From NCBI RefSeq assembly GCF_023050945.1, contig NZ_JALKIM010000024.1:1-48006 (forward strand): DNA of 48,006 bases. Reading direction: 5' to 3'. A model generated the notes under the pieces. That model saw only the letters and a list, made by a program, of their open reading frames with translations. It did not search any database and was not told the origin of the DNA. The translations under genes were made by a program, and so were the position numbers. Numbering within the stretch: the stretch's first letter is position 1; the number at the start of each line of letters is the position of its first letter. Source of the DNA: Anaerobiospirillum sp. NML120448 (GTDB taxonomy: Bacteria; Pseudomonadota; Gammaproteobacteria; Enterobacterales; Succinivibrionaceae). Below are positions 27,305 through 36,297 of the stretch, piece after piece.

Positions 27305-28486
27305 ATGCGCGACTTGCTCGACTGCCGAGACGCAATTGATGATATTGACAACAAGATCATGCAATTATTACAGGCTCGCCAAGAAGTAGCCCGTGATGTA
27401 GCCATTTATAAGTTACATCATGATCAAGGTATTGTTGATAAAAGACGTGAGGCACAAAAGATTAGAACCCTCATGGACAAGGCTATTGCCAACGGCATTT
27501 CTCCTGCTATGGTTCGTGAGATCTATGAAAAGATCATGGCTCATACTGTTTCCTATGAGCAGAGCTATATTGTCGATAAAATTAATGGCAAAGAATTTAA
27601 GCGCTCAACATCAGTTGCTTATTTGGGAACCAAAGGAACTTACTCTCACTTAGCCACCCATCGTTATTTTGAGCACTATGAAGATCGTCTAAGTGAAACT
27701 TCATGCAGTTCTTTTGACGAAATTGTTGCTTGTGTTGAGGACGGCACCTGTGAGTATGGCGTTTTGCCTATTGAAAACTCTAATTCAGGCTCCATTAATG
27801 AAGCAGTAGATACCATGCAAAGCATGGATGCCTCAATAGTTGGTGAAATTTTCTACCCTATTGATCACTCTATCTTATCTACCATGCCTGCTCCTAATGC
27901 TGAAAATGAGTCTATTGATTTTAGTAAGATTAAGACCATTTACTCTCACCCTCAGCCAGTAGCCCAGTGCTCTAAGTTTATTAAAGAGTTCTTAGGCCAT
28001 GCTCAGATTATCTATACCAACTCCTCATCTGAGGCTATGGATATAGTAACCAAGTTAAAAGACGATAGTGCTATTGCCCTAGGCTCTAAGCATGCTGCTC
28101 GTTACTATGACTTACACTCCTTAGTCAGTGATATTGCCAATAATAAAAACAACTTCACTCGTTTTATTGTTTTATCCAAGATCCCTGTTGATATTCCTAA
28201 GACTATGTCTGCTAAGACCTCTATTCTCTTTAGCACCAAGAAATATACTCCAGGCTCTTTAATCGCTGTACTAAATGAATTTAGTCAAAGCAAAATTAAT
28301 GTTACCAAGCTCTACTCACGTCCTTTAGAGGCCAAGAATCGTGATGCCTGGGAAGAAATTTTCTTTGCTGATGTCGAGGCCAACCTCAATGACCCTCTCA
28401 TGCAAGATATTCTCCTGCGCATTAAAGAGCACACCACCAACCTTAAGATCTTAGGCTGCTATCTCTCCCAAGAGCACAACTTGTAG
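27305..28486 (+). CDS. pheA: Bifunctional chorismate mutase / prephenate dehydratase
   Basis: Makes phenylpyruvate from chorismate for phenylalanine synthesis. Three domains are visible in the 393 residues: an AroQ-type chorismate mutase (about 1-90, IDDIDNKIMQLLQARQEVAR), prephenate dehydratase (about 103-290, with AYLGTKGTYSHLA, GVLPIENSNSG and NNFTRF containing Thr285), and a C-terminal ACT domain (about 303-390) with the GSLI and YSRP segments that correspond to the Phe-binding GALV/ESRP motifs of E. coli PheA. Feedback inhibition by Phe is therefore likely. ATG 27305 follows AGGAG; a longer start at 27275 lies inside the terminator. Confidence 0.95.
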   Translation: MRDLLDCRDAIDDIDNKIMQLLQARQEVARDVAIYKLHHDQGIVDKRREAQKIRTLMDKAIANGISPAMVREIYEKIMAHTVSYEQSYIVDKINGKEFKRSTSVAYLGTKGTYSHLATHRYFEHYEDRLSETSCSSFDEIVACVEDGTCEYGVLPIENSNSGSINEAVDTMQSMDASIVGEIFYPIDHSILSTMPAPNAENESIDFSKIKTIYSHPQPVAQCSKFIKEFLGHAQIIYTNSSSEAMDIVTKLKDDSAIALGSKHAARYYDLHSLVSDIANNKNNFTRFIVLSKIPVDIPKTMSAKTSILFSTKKYTPGSLIAVLNEFSQSKINVTKLYSRPLEAKNRDAWEEIFFADVEANLNDPLMQDILLRIKEHTTNLKILGCYLSQEHNL

Positions 28487-29310
28487 CCCTAGTACCAAGC
28501 ATCCACCCATACACTACCCAACCTCATGGCAATTACCTAACAGTCAATAGCCATGAGGCCCTACCAACCAAGCTACTAAGCTAGTTTTCCCCTAGCTTAG
28601 TAGCTTAGTAGCTTAGTAATCTAGTTTAGCCGCACTTACCCGAGAGCGATCACTTGCGCTAAAAGTAATGCGCCTTAAACCCCACTAAGTAAGGCCAAGC
28701 CTCCCTTCTTTAAGCCAAAATAAGGCATACCTTGCCATACCTTGCCCTACTCTGCCCTCTCTTGTTTACAAACAACCCACCAAAGTGAGATCTGACTTTA
28801 ACCTGTGTCTTTGTTTTAGCTATACCATCCCTGCATGAGCCTGTAGCGGAGGCTAAGGCTGAACTGAGACTAATAGCCTGAGCACTAGTAGCCAGCACCA
28901 GAGCCAGAGCGATAGCGCTAGCGCCAGTCCATTCGAGCTAAGACTGAGCTGGTGCTGAGCCATTGGGGCACTTTAAGGGCTTATAAAGATTAGTGCACGG
29001 TGTGGATGCTTGCAGGGAGTACTGCTTTTTTTGTGCTTAAGGCTGGATAACTTTTTGACTAAAAGTTTGAGCTGACATTGACTGGGACGAATCTAATTTA
29101 GCCAATGGGAAATTGTCGGTTAAAGTCTTTTCAATACTAAAAGCTGATATTTATCTTGTTTAGTGGCTGGCCTTGGGTTAGGTTTATGCTTAGAGTTTTT
29201 TGGAGTTAGCTATAAAAATTATATTAAATGTCTTGTGTTTGGTTGTGTTTGGTGATAAATATAATAATTATTATACGTTTATTTAATGCTATAGCTTATT
29301 TCTCATAAGT
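28487..29310. other. Gene-free spacer between pheA and yfbR
   Basis: More than 800 bases without a supportable gene. The minus frame at 28710-28898 is low-complexity and lacks a binding site. A CTACTAAGCTAG/CTAGCTTAGTAG hairpin with extra CTTAGTAG copies lies at 28573-28619 and may end pheA transcripts. A GC-rich patch of AGC/CAG-type repeats lies at about 28889-28965, including GCGCTAGCGCC at 28915-28925. Confidence 0.5.
28573..28619. repeat. Hairpin plus CTTAGTAG tandem copies after pheA
   Basis: A 12-bp perfect inverted repeat (CTACTAAGCTAG / CTAGCTTAGTAG) with a 7-base loop is followed by two further CTTAGTA(G/A) repeats. There is no T run. Confidence 0.6.
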
Positions 29311-29330
29311 CTACTGGCAGGGAGGTCAAT

Positions 29331-29993
29331 ATGGATTACCAAGACAATAAAGAATCTACTTTCTTAGCCTGGATTGTAAGAATGTCTTTAATTAAGCGTT
29401 GGGCTTTAATGTATAGTTTTCGTGAGGAAAACGTCTCTGAACATAGCCATCAAACAGCAGTTATTGCTCATATGCTATGCATCATTAAGAATCGCCTCTT
29501 TAATGGCCATGTTGATGCTAACCAAGCAGCAGTCTTGGCTTTGTACCATGAGGTCTCAGAAAGTAAACTTCAAGACCTTAACAGTAAGACCAAGTATCTT
29601 GATCCTGAGTTTACCCGCCAATATAAGTTAATTGAGCATCAGGCTGAAGTAGAATGCCTCAACACTTTACCTAAAGAACTGCAAGCTGATTTTGAGCACT
29701 TAGTAATACAGGATAATACCGATCCTGAGCTTAAAGATTTGGTTAAAGCTGCTGACTGTATTTCTGCCTATATCAAAGCTAATGATGAGTTACGCTTTTC
29801 TAATCAGGAGTTTACTCATGTCAAAGAAGGGCTAGATATCGTGTTAGATAAGTATTGTGAACGGCTACCAGAGGTTAAGTACTTTATGGAGGTATTTGTA
29901 CCTTTATGCTGGACACCAGCAGACAAGCTGGCAGGCATTGACCGTGAGAACCATCAAGCCCACCAGTCTCAGCAGGGCCAGCATAGTAAGTAG
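29331..29993 (+). CDS. yfbR: YfbR-type 5'-deoxynucleotidase (HD superfamily) with HE in place of HD
   Basis: Resembles E. coli YfbR, which dephosphorylates dNMPs: LAWIVRMSLIKRWALMYSFREENVSEHS matches its N-terminus, with His38 as first metal ligand. The 220 residues exceed E. coli YfbR (199) through a Gln/His-rich tail. The key HD pair reads His73-Glu74 (LYHEVSES) instead of His-Asp, and the substrate segment usually reading TGDLPTPVKY is LQDLNSKTKY. The fourth ligand is probably Asp142 in LVKAADCISAY. Activity or specificity may therefore differ. The start has an excellent GGGAGG site. It stands alone. Confidence 0.8.
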   Translation: MDYQDNKESTFLAWIVRMSLIKRWALMYSFREENVSEHSHQTAVIAHMLCIIKNRLFNGHVDANQAAVLALYHEVSESKLQDLNSKTKYLDPEFTRQYKLIEHQAEVECLNTLPKELQADFEHLVIQDNTDPELKDLVKAADCISAYIKANDELRFSNQEFTHVKEGLDIVLDKYCERLPEVKYFMEVFVPLCWTPADKLAGIDRENHQAHQSQQGQHSK

Positions 29994-30114
29994 AGCCAGC
30001 TGGGCGGCTCGCTAGGCCAGCAAGGAAAGCTGGGCCAGAAGTGTGACCAAAGCGAGCAAGCAAGCAGTGATTAAGAGTTAACTTTGGTTGGCCCGATCAT
30101 CTGGTGATGGGCAA

Positions 30115-30144
30115 GAAAAAAGCTCCTATTTTAGGAGCTTTTTC
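30115..30144. terminator. Bidirectional terminator between yfbR and the GntR gene
   Basis: AAAAAGCTCCT and AGGAGCTTTTT form a stem with a TTTT loop and T runs in both directions, between convergent genes. Confidence 0.85.
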
Positions 30145-30151
30145 TTAGCTG

Positions 30152-30856
30152 TTAGCTAAGGTTACGCAAGTAATCATGAGCTGTTAAGTAAGTGTATAAC
30201 TTCTTTAAAACGCTACAAGCACGCTTAGCATCTTCATCTACAATGGCGCTAATTAACTTGGTATGCAAGGTTAAAATAACCTGAGATGAAATAGTTGGCT
30301 GTAAGGCAGCAACCGAGGTTTGTAGTCTAGAAATAGCCTCTACTACTGAGTTTCTTACAAACTCATTCACAATAGAATTGAAAATCACAATATGAAATTC
30401 AAAACAAGATTGTAAGAAAGCAGCTTGATCGGTATAAGCTAAAGATCTTTGAGCCTCAACAGCATGATTAAGCTGACGCTCTAATCCTTTAAAACACTTA
30501 TTAAACTTTTTAATCTCTAAGAAAATAGCTGTTGGTGCCACAATCTTTAAAAATTCTAAAATCTGCACAATCTCTTTTTTGACTGCCATATTCTTGCCAG
30601 TCTCTTCAAAGATAGCCTCATCATGGAGTGCAGAAATAACAAAAGTACCAATACCTTGTTTAGCCTTAAGCACATTCAAGGCTGCTAACTGCATAATAGC
30701 ACTACGTAAAGAAGTACGTGAAACGTTAAGTCTAGTACGCAGCTGGTTTTCAGAAGGTATTTTACTACCTACTGGCCACTTGCCAGAACTTATCATGCGT
30801 CTCATGTAAGTAACTATTTCACTCGTTACTGCATCTTGTCGCAAGGATTCTGACAT
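30152..30856 (-). CDS. GntR-family (FadR-subfamily) transcriptional regulator
   Basis: A 234-residue DNA-binding regulator. The N-terminal winged helix-turn-helix has the GntR pattern (VTSEIVTYMRRMI, GSKIPSENQLRTRLNVSRTSLRSAIMQLAALNVL, QGIGTFVIS). The rest (about residues 85-230) is all-helical and fits the FCD effector domain seen in regulators of sugar-acid and amino-acid metabolism. The effector cannot be told. ATG at 30854-30856 follows a G-rich site (GGGGGG); an upstream TTG at 30875-30877 is unlikely. The IS1634-type element lies 195 bases upstream and could disturb its promoter. Confidence 0.82.
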   Translation of the reverse strand: MSESLRQDAVTSEIVTYMRRMISSGKWPVGSKIPSENQLRTRLNVSRTSLRSAIMQLAALNVLKAKQGIGTFVISALHDEAIFEETGKNMAVKKEIVQILEFLKIVAPTAIFLEIKKFNKCFKGLERQLNHAVEAQRSLAYTDQAAFLQSCFEFHIVIFNSIVNEFVRNSVVEAISRLQTSVAALQPTISSQVILTLHTKLISAIVDEDAKRACSVLKKLYTYLTAHDYLRNLS

Positions 30857-31044
30857 AAGCCCCCCGTTAATCAACATTCAAAGAAAATAACCTACCAACT
30901 AAGAACCTGCGCTCCTTATATTTGGCTCATCAGCCAAGCAAGCTCTCAATTAAATAATATGTAATTGGCACAACCAATTTTTTTAGCAAAAGCAACATTA
31001 TAGCTATCTTTTGCCTAAACTTTAATAAAGGCCCAGCACAGCCC

Positions 31045-31050
31045 TTAAAA
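31045..31050. repeat. Left target-site duplication of the IS element
   Basis: TTAAAA directly precedes the left terminal repeat, and the same six bases follow the right terminal repeat at 33205-33210. Confidence 0.7.
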
Positions 31051-33204
31051 CAGTCATTGGTAATCCATTTATCAGCAATTATTTACAGTCCTATCATACC
31101 TAGAGGCTTTAACTATCGTAAGCCATTCTATACCAAGGCATAATAGGACTTGATAAGTAAATGGCGTAAGGTTATGCAAAGAGGCAATGCCATCATCTGA
31201 ATAAATCAAAGTAATAGGCTTAACCTCTGCCATATAGTAAAGAACAGACTCTGTTGTAATTGGGTTTTCAGGAATATTTTTCGCACGAGAAGGCACTTTA
31301 AATTGAGGATCTATAGCTGCCTCTTGCCTTAACTTAAACTGGATATAGGCATAGGCAAGAACGCAAATATTGATGAGCCATAAAAGACCACAAATTCGCT
31401 CAGGCTTCTTTAGATATATAGCATTAACAAACAGGGTTTTACTTTTAGTAAGTCTCCATGTTTGTTCAATCAAATTGTTGTGGCGATACATTTCAAAAAG
31501 CTCAGCCATTGTCCAGTTGCGAGAGACATCAGTAGTGGTAATGACAAACTTACATTCACTCTCGATAGTGGCTGATACAATATCATTATCAATCTCTACA
31601 TGTAGAGGAAAAAAGAACATATCCTTAGTAACGATCTTCTCTTGATACTTAGAAAGATCTTTGCATGGTCTACCCTTAGGCTTTACAGTATATGGAGCAT
31701 TAACTATCTCATCAGTATAGCCTTCATTAATCTCAAGCTTGGTGAACTTTAAACTCTTCTTCACCTTTTCTAAGTGTTTAATTGCATCAGGTAAACAGTT
31801 AAAGTTACGAGATAGCATATCGGTAACTTTCTTCTGTTCCTTTCTTGCCTTCTTTAGAATAGTCCTTTCTTTTTGATGCTTTAAAGATGGATTGTAAACA
31901 AGTAATCCAAGCTGTGGATAGACAAAAGTTTGATCTTCTTCTTGATACTCCAATGGTGGCAGATTGTGCAAGAAACGACCAGAAGGTATTTCCTTTTTAA
32001 CAGTACCAATACCAGAAATACCATTATTCCACTCTTCCTCAGAGTAGATTGGAGTTAATGGCTCTGCTTGAGTTAAAGCAGTTTTAGCGGCATTGTATGA
32101 ATCTGGTATTCTAGTAATCAAATCCATGTCATTGCTCTTTGCAACATGAGCCATTTTCGGACTATAACCAGCACTATCGGACACAACATATCTAAGCTGA
32201 TTATTAAGATTTTGTTGGAGATTAGCAAGTGCCTCACGAGCAAACTCAGGAAAATGAGCATAATCGCTTGTGTTTCCATCCTTAAGCTCAAATCTCAATG
32301 GAATGTTACATTCCTGAGCAGTTAATCCATAAGTCATAACTTGAGCTAGCTGACGGCCATCTTTAGATTTGCCGTACATAGGCACAGCAATCTTTACACG
32401 TACTTGCTCCTCATCGTCCTTAACTTCATCTAAAGGTGAAGTTTGCTTATTACCAATCTCGGATTCACTTGCAGCATTATCAATATTGCTAACATCAAGT
32501 GAATTAATGTTTTTGGTACTACTCTCATCTTCAGACTGCTGTTTACTATGATCTGATGGATATGCTTCATGGTACATACCTCTAGCTGTTGAATCGAGAT
32601 GAACAGTTGAAACAGGGACACCAAGATCTTTCATAACAGACATTGCAAGATCGTTATATACCTCTGGACCTTTTTGGCCTAGAGCCTCTAAGGATAATGC
32701 AAAGTTCTGCCTGTTAATGCCATCAGTATCAATCTGATCTACATTGTCAAAGATAGCCTCTAAGGGTACTGAACCAACGCATTCATCTACCTTGATTAAT
32801 GATTTATAACTACCAGAAAAGATGGAAGATGACATATAACCAAGCAAATGACCATGACCAACCTTATGATGGTTACCGCCCTTTTCCATATGTTTATCAA
32901 ATAATTCAACAAGTTCAAATTTTTTAATAAATCCCGAAAACAAAGGAAATCCGCCAATATGCTCTGCTTCTTTAGAGCATCTTGATGCATTTAAATTGAT
33001 AATAGCTTCTAGCTCATTTGACAGATTGTTTTGCTCACATGAATTAGTGTTATCAAGGGACATAAATTTAAACTCGGATTAAGGTTAATTTTTAAGTAAA
33101 GAGTTGCATCATACTTTAAAATGGATCCTATGCAACATTACTGCAGTAAGCTAATATTAATCGAATTTTTAAATAATAAGCAAAAAATGGATTATCAATG
33201 ACTG
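31051..33204 (-). mobile_element. Complete IS1634-family insertion sequence (2,154 bp)
   Basis: Terminal inverted repeats are visible: CAGTCATTGGTAATCCATTT at 31051-31070 and, inverted, CAGTCATTGATAATCCATTT at 33185-33204 (19 of 20 identical, with weaker matching for about 14 more bases). The flanking TTAAAA duplication marks the insertion. One long transposase gene fills the element and reads to within two bases of the left 20-bp core. Intact ends and an uninterrupted gene suggest a recent, possibly active insertion. Family assignment rests on the DDE spacing and the long transposase. Confidence 0.85.
31072..33063 (-). CDS. IS1634-family DDE transposase
   Basis: 663 residues, uninterrupted. 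The DDE triad is probably Asp157 (TVHLDSTARGMY), Asp296 (YVVSDSAGYS) and Glu533 (HNNLIEQTWRLTK), with the large insertion between the second Asp and the Glu typical of the IS4/IS1634 group. An acidic low-complexity segment (about 170-220, Ser/Asp/Glu/Asn-rich) interrupts the region after the first Asp and is unusual. The start ATG lies about 140 bases inside the right terminal repeat. No accessory or passenger gene is present. Confidence 0.88.
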   Translation of the reverse strand: MSLDNTNSCEQNNLSNELEAIINLNASRCSKEAEHIGGFPLFSGFIKKFELVELFDKHMEKGGNHHKVGHGHLLGYMSSSIFSGSYKSLIKVDECVGSVPLEAIFDNVDQIDTDGINRQNFALSLEALGQKGPEVYNDLAMSVMKDLGVPVSTVHLDSTARGMYHEAYPSDHSKQQSEDESSTKNINSLDVSNIDNAASESEIGNKQTSPLDEVKDDEEQVRVKIAVPMYGKSKDGRQLAQVMTYGLTAQECNIPLRFELKDGNTSDYAHFPEFAREALANLQQNLNNQLRYVVSDSAGYSPKMAHVAKSNDMDLITRIPDSYNAAKTALTQAEPLTPIYSEEEWNNGISGIGTVKKEIPSGRFLHNLPPLEYQEEDQTFVYPQLGLLVYNPSLKHQKERTILKKARKEQKKVTDMLSRNFNCLPDAIKHLEKVKKSLKFTKLEINEGYTDEIVNAPYTVKPKGRPCKDLSKYQEKIVTKDMFFFPLHVEIDNDIVSATIESECKFVITTTDVSRNWTMAELFEMYRHNNLIEQTWRLTKSKTLFVNAIYLKKPERICGLLWLINICVLAYAYIQFKLRQEAAIDPQFKVPSRAKNIPENPITTESVLYYMAEVKPITLIYSDDGIASLHNLTPFTYQVLLCLGIEWLTIVKASRYDRTVNNC

Positions 33205-33210
33205 TTAAAA
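33205..33210. repeat. Right target-site duplication of the IS element
   Basis: TTAAAA matches the six bases at 31045-31050. Confidence 0.7.
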
Positions 33211-33501
33211 AGTTAAAACAACAATATATTAAATCTAACTTACTAAACTTAGTTAGGTAAGAGTATCCCTATTAATTTGTGAGCTTTTCATCATAAAGAA
33301 AAGTGTTTTAAGGGATAAATATTCTAGTAGCCTTTATTATCGCTAAAAATTTGCTTTCTCATCGACAATTAACTAATTTTCGCAATAAGCTTAGTAAGAT
33401 TGCACATTTATGCGCCATATATTAATCATATCAACACATTTTTGTTAAACAATGAAGTACTGTAGCCAAAAGTGCGTTCTTAAGCGTCCAAGACAACAAA
33501 G

Positions 33502-33517
33502 TGTGATCGACCTCATA
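33502..33517. promoter_or_regulatory. CRP-like site
   Basis: TGTGA-N6-TCATA differs in one base from the CRP half-site pair TGTGA-N6-TCACA. It is centred about 36 bases upstream of the extended -10 at 33543-33551. A match of this kind can arise by chance. Confidence 0.3.
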
Positions 33518-33542
33518 ATTAGCGTTTGAGCCCTGTTTTTCA

Positions 33543-33551
33543 TGATATAAT
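33543..33551 (+). promoter_or_regulatory. Extended -10 promoter of the RNA methyltransferase gene
   Basis: TG-A-TATAAT, the same extended -10 as at pyk, lies about 225 bases before the gene start, predicting a long leader. Confidence 0.45.
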
Positions 33552-33776
33552 TACCTATTGTTTTGGTTTTCCAAGCAACCCCCAGTCTTAGCCCAGCTCA
33601 ACTAACAAATCTCAAGGCTTACAACCTAGTCATTTGCATCATGCGTTCACTAAAGCCCATTTTCTTTAGTTCATCAATAGCTATTAACTAGAGCTAGGTT
33701 AACAATTTTTGTTTTTAATAAGAATGCCCCTTAGTGCGTTCTTCTTTTTGTTTTAGTCAGGATTTTACGATTTACT

Positions 33777-35363
33777 ATGCCATTTGATGCCAGTACTTCT
33801 AAGCGTGTAAAGCGCTCTTCATTTAGCGACAAGTCACGCGCCGCAAACTTTAACAAGTCTGAACGCCCAGCCAAAGGCCCTTTTAAAGGCGCTAAAGGCT
33901 CTAAAGCAGAGCCACGCAGCCGTGGGGTATTTCGTGACGGTCAGAAAGTTGGTAATGAAAGCCATCATGGTTTTGTTGATCATGACCAATCACATAGCAA
34001 CGATCACTCTCGTGATATGAATCGCTCTCGTGACCAAGAGCGTAACTCTCGCTTTTCTAAGCGTCGTGAGGGCCATAGCTCTGAGAGCAATGGTGCTCGT
34101 AATATGCGTGCAGGCATGCCTAAGCGTAAGGAAATTGTGCCAGAAAAGCCAAGAAATCAACCTGGCTTTACCACTTTCCAATTGCGTCTAGTACAAAGCA
34201 TCTTGACCTCTACCTTAGTGGACAAGAAGCCTTTGGATAAGTCTTATGCTCTTTGGTTTAGCAAGGTTAAGATCCCTGCTGTAGAGCAAGGCTTTATCAT
34301 TCGCCACATCAACGCTATGTTCCGCCGCTTATCCTATTTTGCTCACGTAGCAGGATTAAAGCGTCCATCTGACTTTGAGCGTCATGTTAATCGCTTGATT
34401 CTTTCTTATTATGCCAATGAGCAATGGCCTCTACCTGAGCTCAATGCCGAGGGCTTTGACCGTACTGGTCTTAAAAAGCGTATTGCTGCTGCCCAAGAGC
34501 ATCCTCTACTAAATGAAGGCTGCCCTTACTGGTTAGAAGAGTTGTGCTCTCGTGAGCTCAAAGAGCAATGGCCTGCTGAGCGTAAGGCTTTAGGTGAGGC
34601 AGCACCTCGATTTATTCGTGTTAACACCTTAAAGACCAACCGTGATGACTTGGCTAGCACCTTGTCTCAAGAGGGTGTTGTTACTAAGGCTGTTAAGGGC
34701 GTGAATACTGCTTTAGAGGTGACCTCTAATGCCGCTTTATTTCGTACTGTTGCTTTTAAGGATGGTTTATTTGAGCAGCAGGACGCTGGCTCACAATTGA
34801 TTGCCCCATTCTTACAAGTAGAACCAGGTATGCGTGTAGTTGATGCTTGCGCTGGCTCTGGTGGTAAGACCTTACACTTAGCTGCTTTAATGCAAGGTAA
34901 AGGCACCTTAATTGCTATGGATATTGAGGCATGGAAGCTTGAGGATCTTAAGAAGAGAGCTAAAAGAGCTGGTGCTTTTAATATCGACACTCGTGCCATT
35001 GATTCTACCAAGGTCGTTAAGCGTCTCTATGGTGAGGCAGACCGTGTCTTAATCGATGCTCCTTGCTCTGGTTTAGGCGTACTACGCCGTACTGCTGACT
35101 CTAAGTGGTCTGATATGCAGCAAAGATTGGTCGAGTTAAAGCAAATTCAAGCTGATATCCTTGAGCGCTATAGCAAGATGGCTAAGGTTGGCGGTAAGGT
35201 GGTTTACTCAACTTGTTCTATCTTACCTAGTGAAAACCAAGAGCAGGTTAAAGCCTTCTTACAAAAGCATGGTGATTGCTTTGAGTTAGAAGAGGAGCAA
35301 TCCATTATGCCATCTTCTGGTTTTGATGGCTTCTATATGGCTCGCCTCAAGCGCATTGCTTAA
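33777..35363 (+). CDS. RsmB/NOP-family RNA (cytosine-5) methyltransferase
   Basis: SAM-dependent RNA m5C methyltransferase of the RsmB/RsmF/NSUN group. The catalytic domain (about residues 270-528) has the SAM-binding VVDACAGSGGKTLHLAALM, DAPCSGLG with Cys430 and STCSILPSEN with the nucleophile Cys480. Residues 135-265 are helical and less conserved. The first about 130 residues are a basic, Arg/Ser/Lys/His-rich, probably disordered extension, unusual for RsmB and more like RNA-granule or helicase tails. The ribosome binding site is weak. Target RNA cannot be told from sequence; 16S rRNA is the usual one. Confidence 0.85.
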   Translation: MPFDASTSKRVKRSSFSDKSRAANFNKSERPAKGPFKGAKGSKAEPRSRGVFRDGQKVGNESHHGFVDHDQSHSNDHSRDMNRSRDQERNSRFSKRREGHSSESNGARNMRAGMPKRKEIVPEKPRNQPGFTTFQLRLVQSILTSTLVDKKPLDKSYALWFSKVKIPAVEQGFIIRHINAMFRRLSYFAHVAGLKRPSDFERHVNRLILSYYANEQWPLPELNAEGFDRTGLKKRIAAAQEHPLLNEGCPYWLEELCSRELKEQWPAERKALGEAAPRFIRVNTLKTNRDDLASTLSQEGVVTKAVKGVNTALEVTSNAALFRTVAFKDGLFEQQDAGSQLIAPFLQVEPGMRVVDACAGSGGKTLHLAALMQGKGTLIAMDIEAWKLEDLKKRAKRAGAFNIDTRAIDSTKVVKRLYGEADRVLIDAPCSGLGVLRRTADSKWSDMQQRLVELKQIQADILERYSKMAKVGGKVVYSTCSILPSENQEQVKAFLQKHGDCFELEEEQSIMPSSGFDGFYMARLKRIA

Positions 35364-35370
35364 ATAGGAA

Positions 35371-35407
35371 AAAATACCCAAAGATTATTCTTTGGGTATT
35401 TTTTTAT
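35371..35407. terminator. Bidirectional terminator between the methyltransferase and AKR genes
   Basis: The 14-bp stem AAAATACCCAAAGA / TCTTTGGGTATTTT with a TTAT loop and a T run lies between convergent genes. Confidence 0.88.
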
Positions 35408-35412
35408 GCTGA

Positions 35413-36297
35413 TTATAAATCAGGATCTTCTCCAGAGAATCCCACCTTAGTGGTATCTAAAGAGTAAAGAGTGAGCATATCTTCGTTACTGATTGAAAAA
35501 TCAAAGATATCTAAATTAGCGCTCATACGATCCATAGAAGCAGACTTAGGAATAGGAATAACTCCTAATTGACGAGCAAAGCGTAAGCAAATTTGCGCAG
35601 GGGTACGCTGATACTTTTTCGCCAAGTCATTAACTACATTGTTACTTAGCACAGTACCACGACCAAAAGGACTCCAGCCTTCAACTACTATATTGTTATC
35701 TTGGCAGAACTTAATGAGCTTGCGCTGTGAGTAGCCAGGGTGAATTTCAATTTGGTTTACCATTGGCTGTACTTGAGTCTCCATCAGAGCACCTAAATGC
35801 AACTCTTTAAAATTAGAAACACCAATAGTACGAATATATCCGTCTTGATAGAGCTTGATCATGGCTTGCCAAGTTTCTAAATTCAAGCGCTCCCAATTAG
35901 GATGCTTATAAGGACTAGCTGGCCAGTGAATTAAATAAAGATCTAAGTACTCTAAATTTAACTCACGCAGTGACTTCATAAAGGCATCAATAGTTTTTTG
36001 ATAACCCAAACTATCAATCCACACCTTAGAAGTAATAAAGAGCTCTTCTCTTGGAACTCCTGATTGAGCTAAAGCCTGACCTACACTGATCTCATTGCCA
36101 TAAAAGGCTGCACCATCGATTAAACGATAACCACTTTGTAGGGCACACTTAACTGCCTCTACAGTATCAGTACCAGGAGTTAATGCCCAGGTACCAAAAC
36201 CAATAGCAGGAATATTATGACCAGAGGAAAGCTTAAAACCAGCCTTACAAATTTCTAAAGCTTTTGCTTTAGCCTCGGCTCTTATTTCAATAGTCAT
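35413..36297 (-). CDS. Aldo/keto reductase
   Basis: NADPH-dependent TIM-barrel oxidoreductase of the AKR5-like group (2,5-diketo-gluconate reductase/YqhE-like). The catalytic tetrad is Asp61 and Tyr66 (RLIDGAAFYGNE), Lys91 (ITSKVW) and His124 (YLIHWP). IGVSNF and IPIPKSAS, a cofactor-binding segment, are also present. 294 residues is normal. The first about 20 residues precede the usual AKR start, and the AAGG site is abnormally close to the ATG, so the true start is uncertain. Substrate cannot be inferred. Confidence 0.88.
   Translation of the reverse strand: MTIEIRAEAKAKALEICKAGFKLSSGHNIPAIGFGTWALTPGTDTVEAVKCALQSGYRLIDGAAFYGNEISVGQALAQSGVPREELFITSKVWIDSLGYQKTIDAFMKSLRELNLEYLDLYLIHWPASPYKHPNWERLNLETWQAMIKLYQDGYIRTIGVSNFKELHLGALMETQVQPMVNQIEIHPGYSQRKLIKFCQDNNIVVEGWSPFGRGTVLSNNVVNDLAKKYQRTPAQICLRFARQLGVIPIPKSASMDRMSANLDIFDFSISNEDMLTLYSLDTTKVGFSGEDPDL

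Larger units (their letters stand above)
33211..33776. other. Spacer between the IS element and the RNA methyltransferase gene
   Basis: No gene is seen in about 565 bases. It contains a CRP-like site and an extended -10 box listed separately. Confidence 0.5.

Noticed and set aside
28710-28898. 62-codon minus-strand frame after pheA
   Set aside because: Low-complexity, no ribosome binding site, no similarity recognised.
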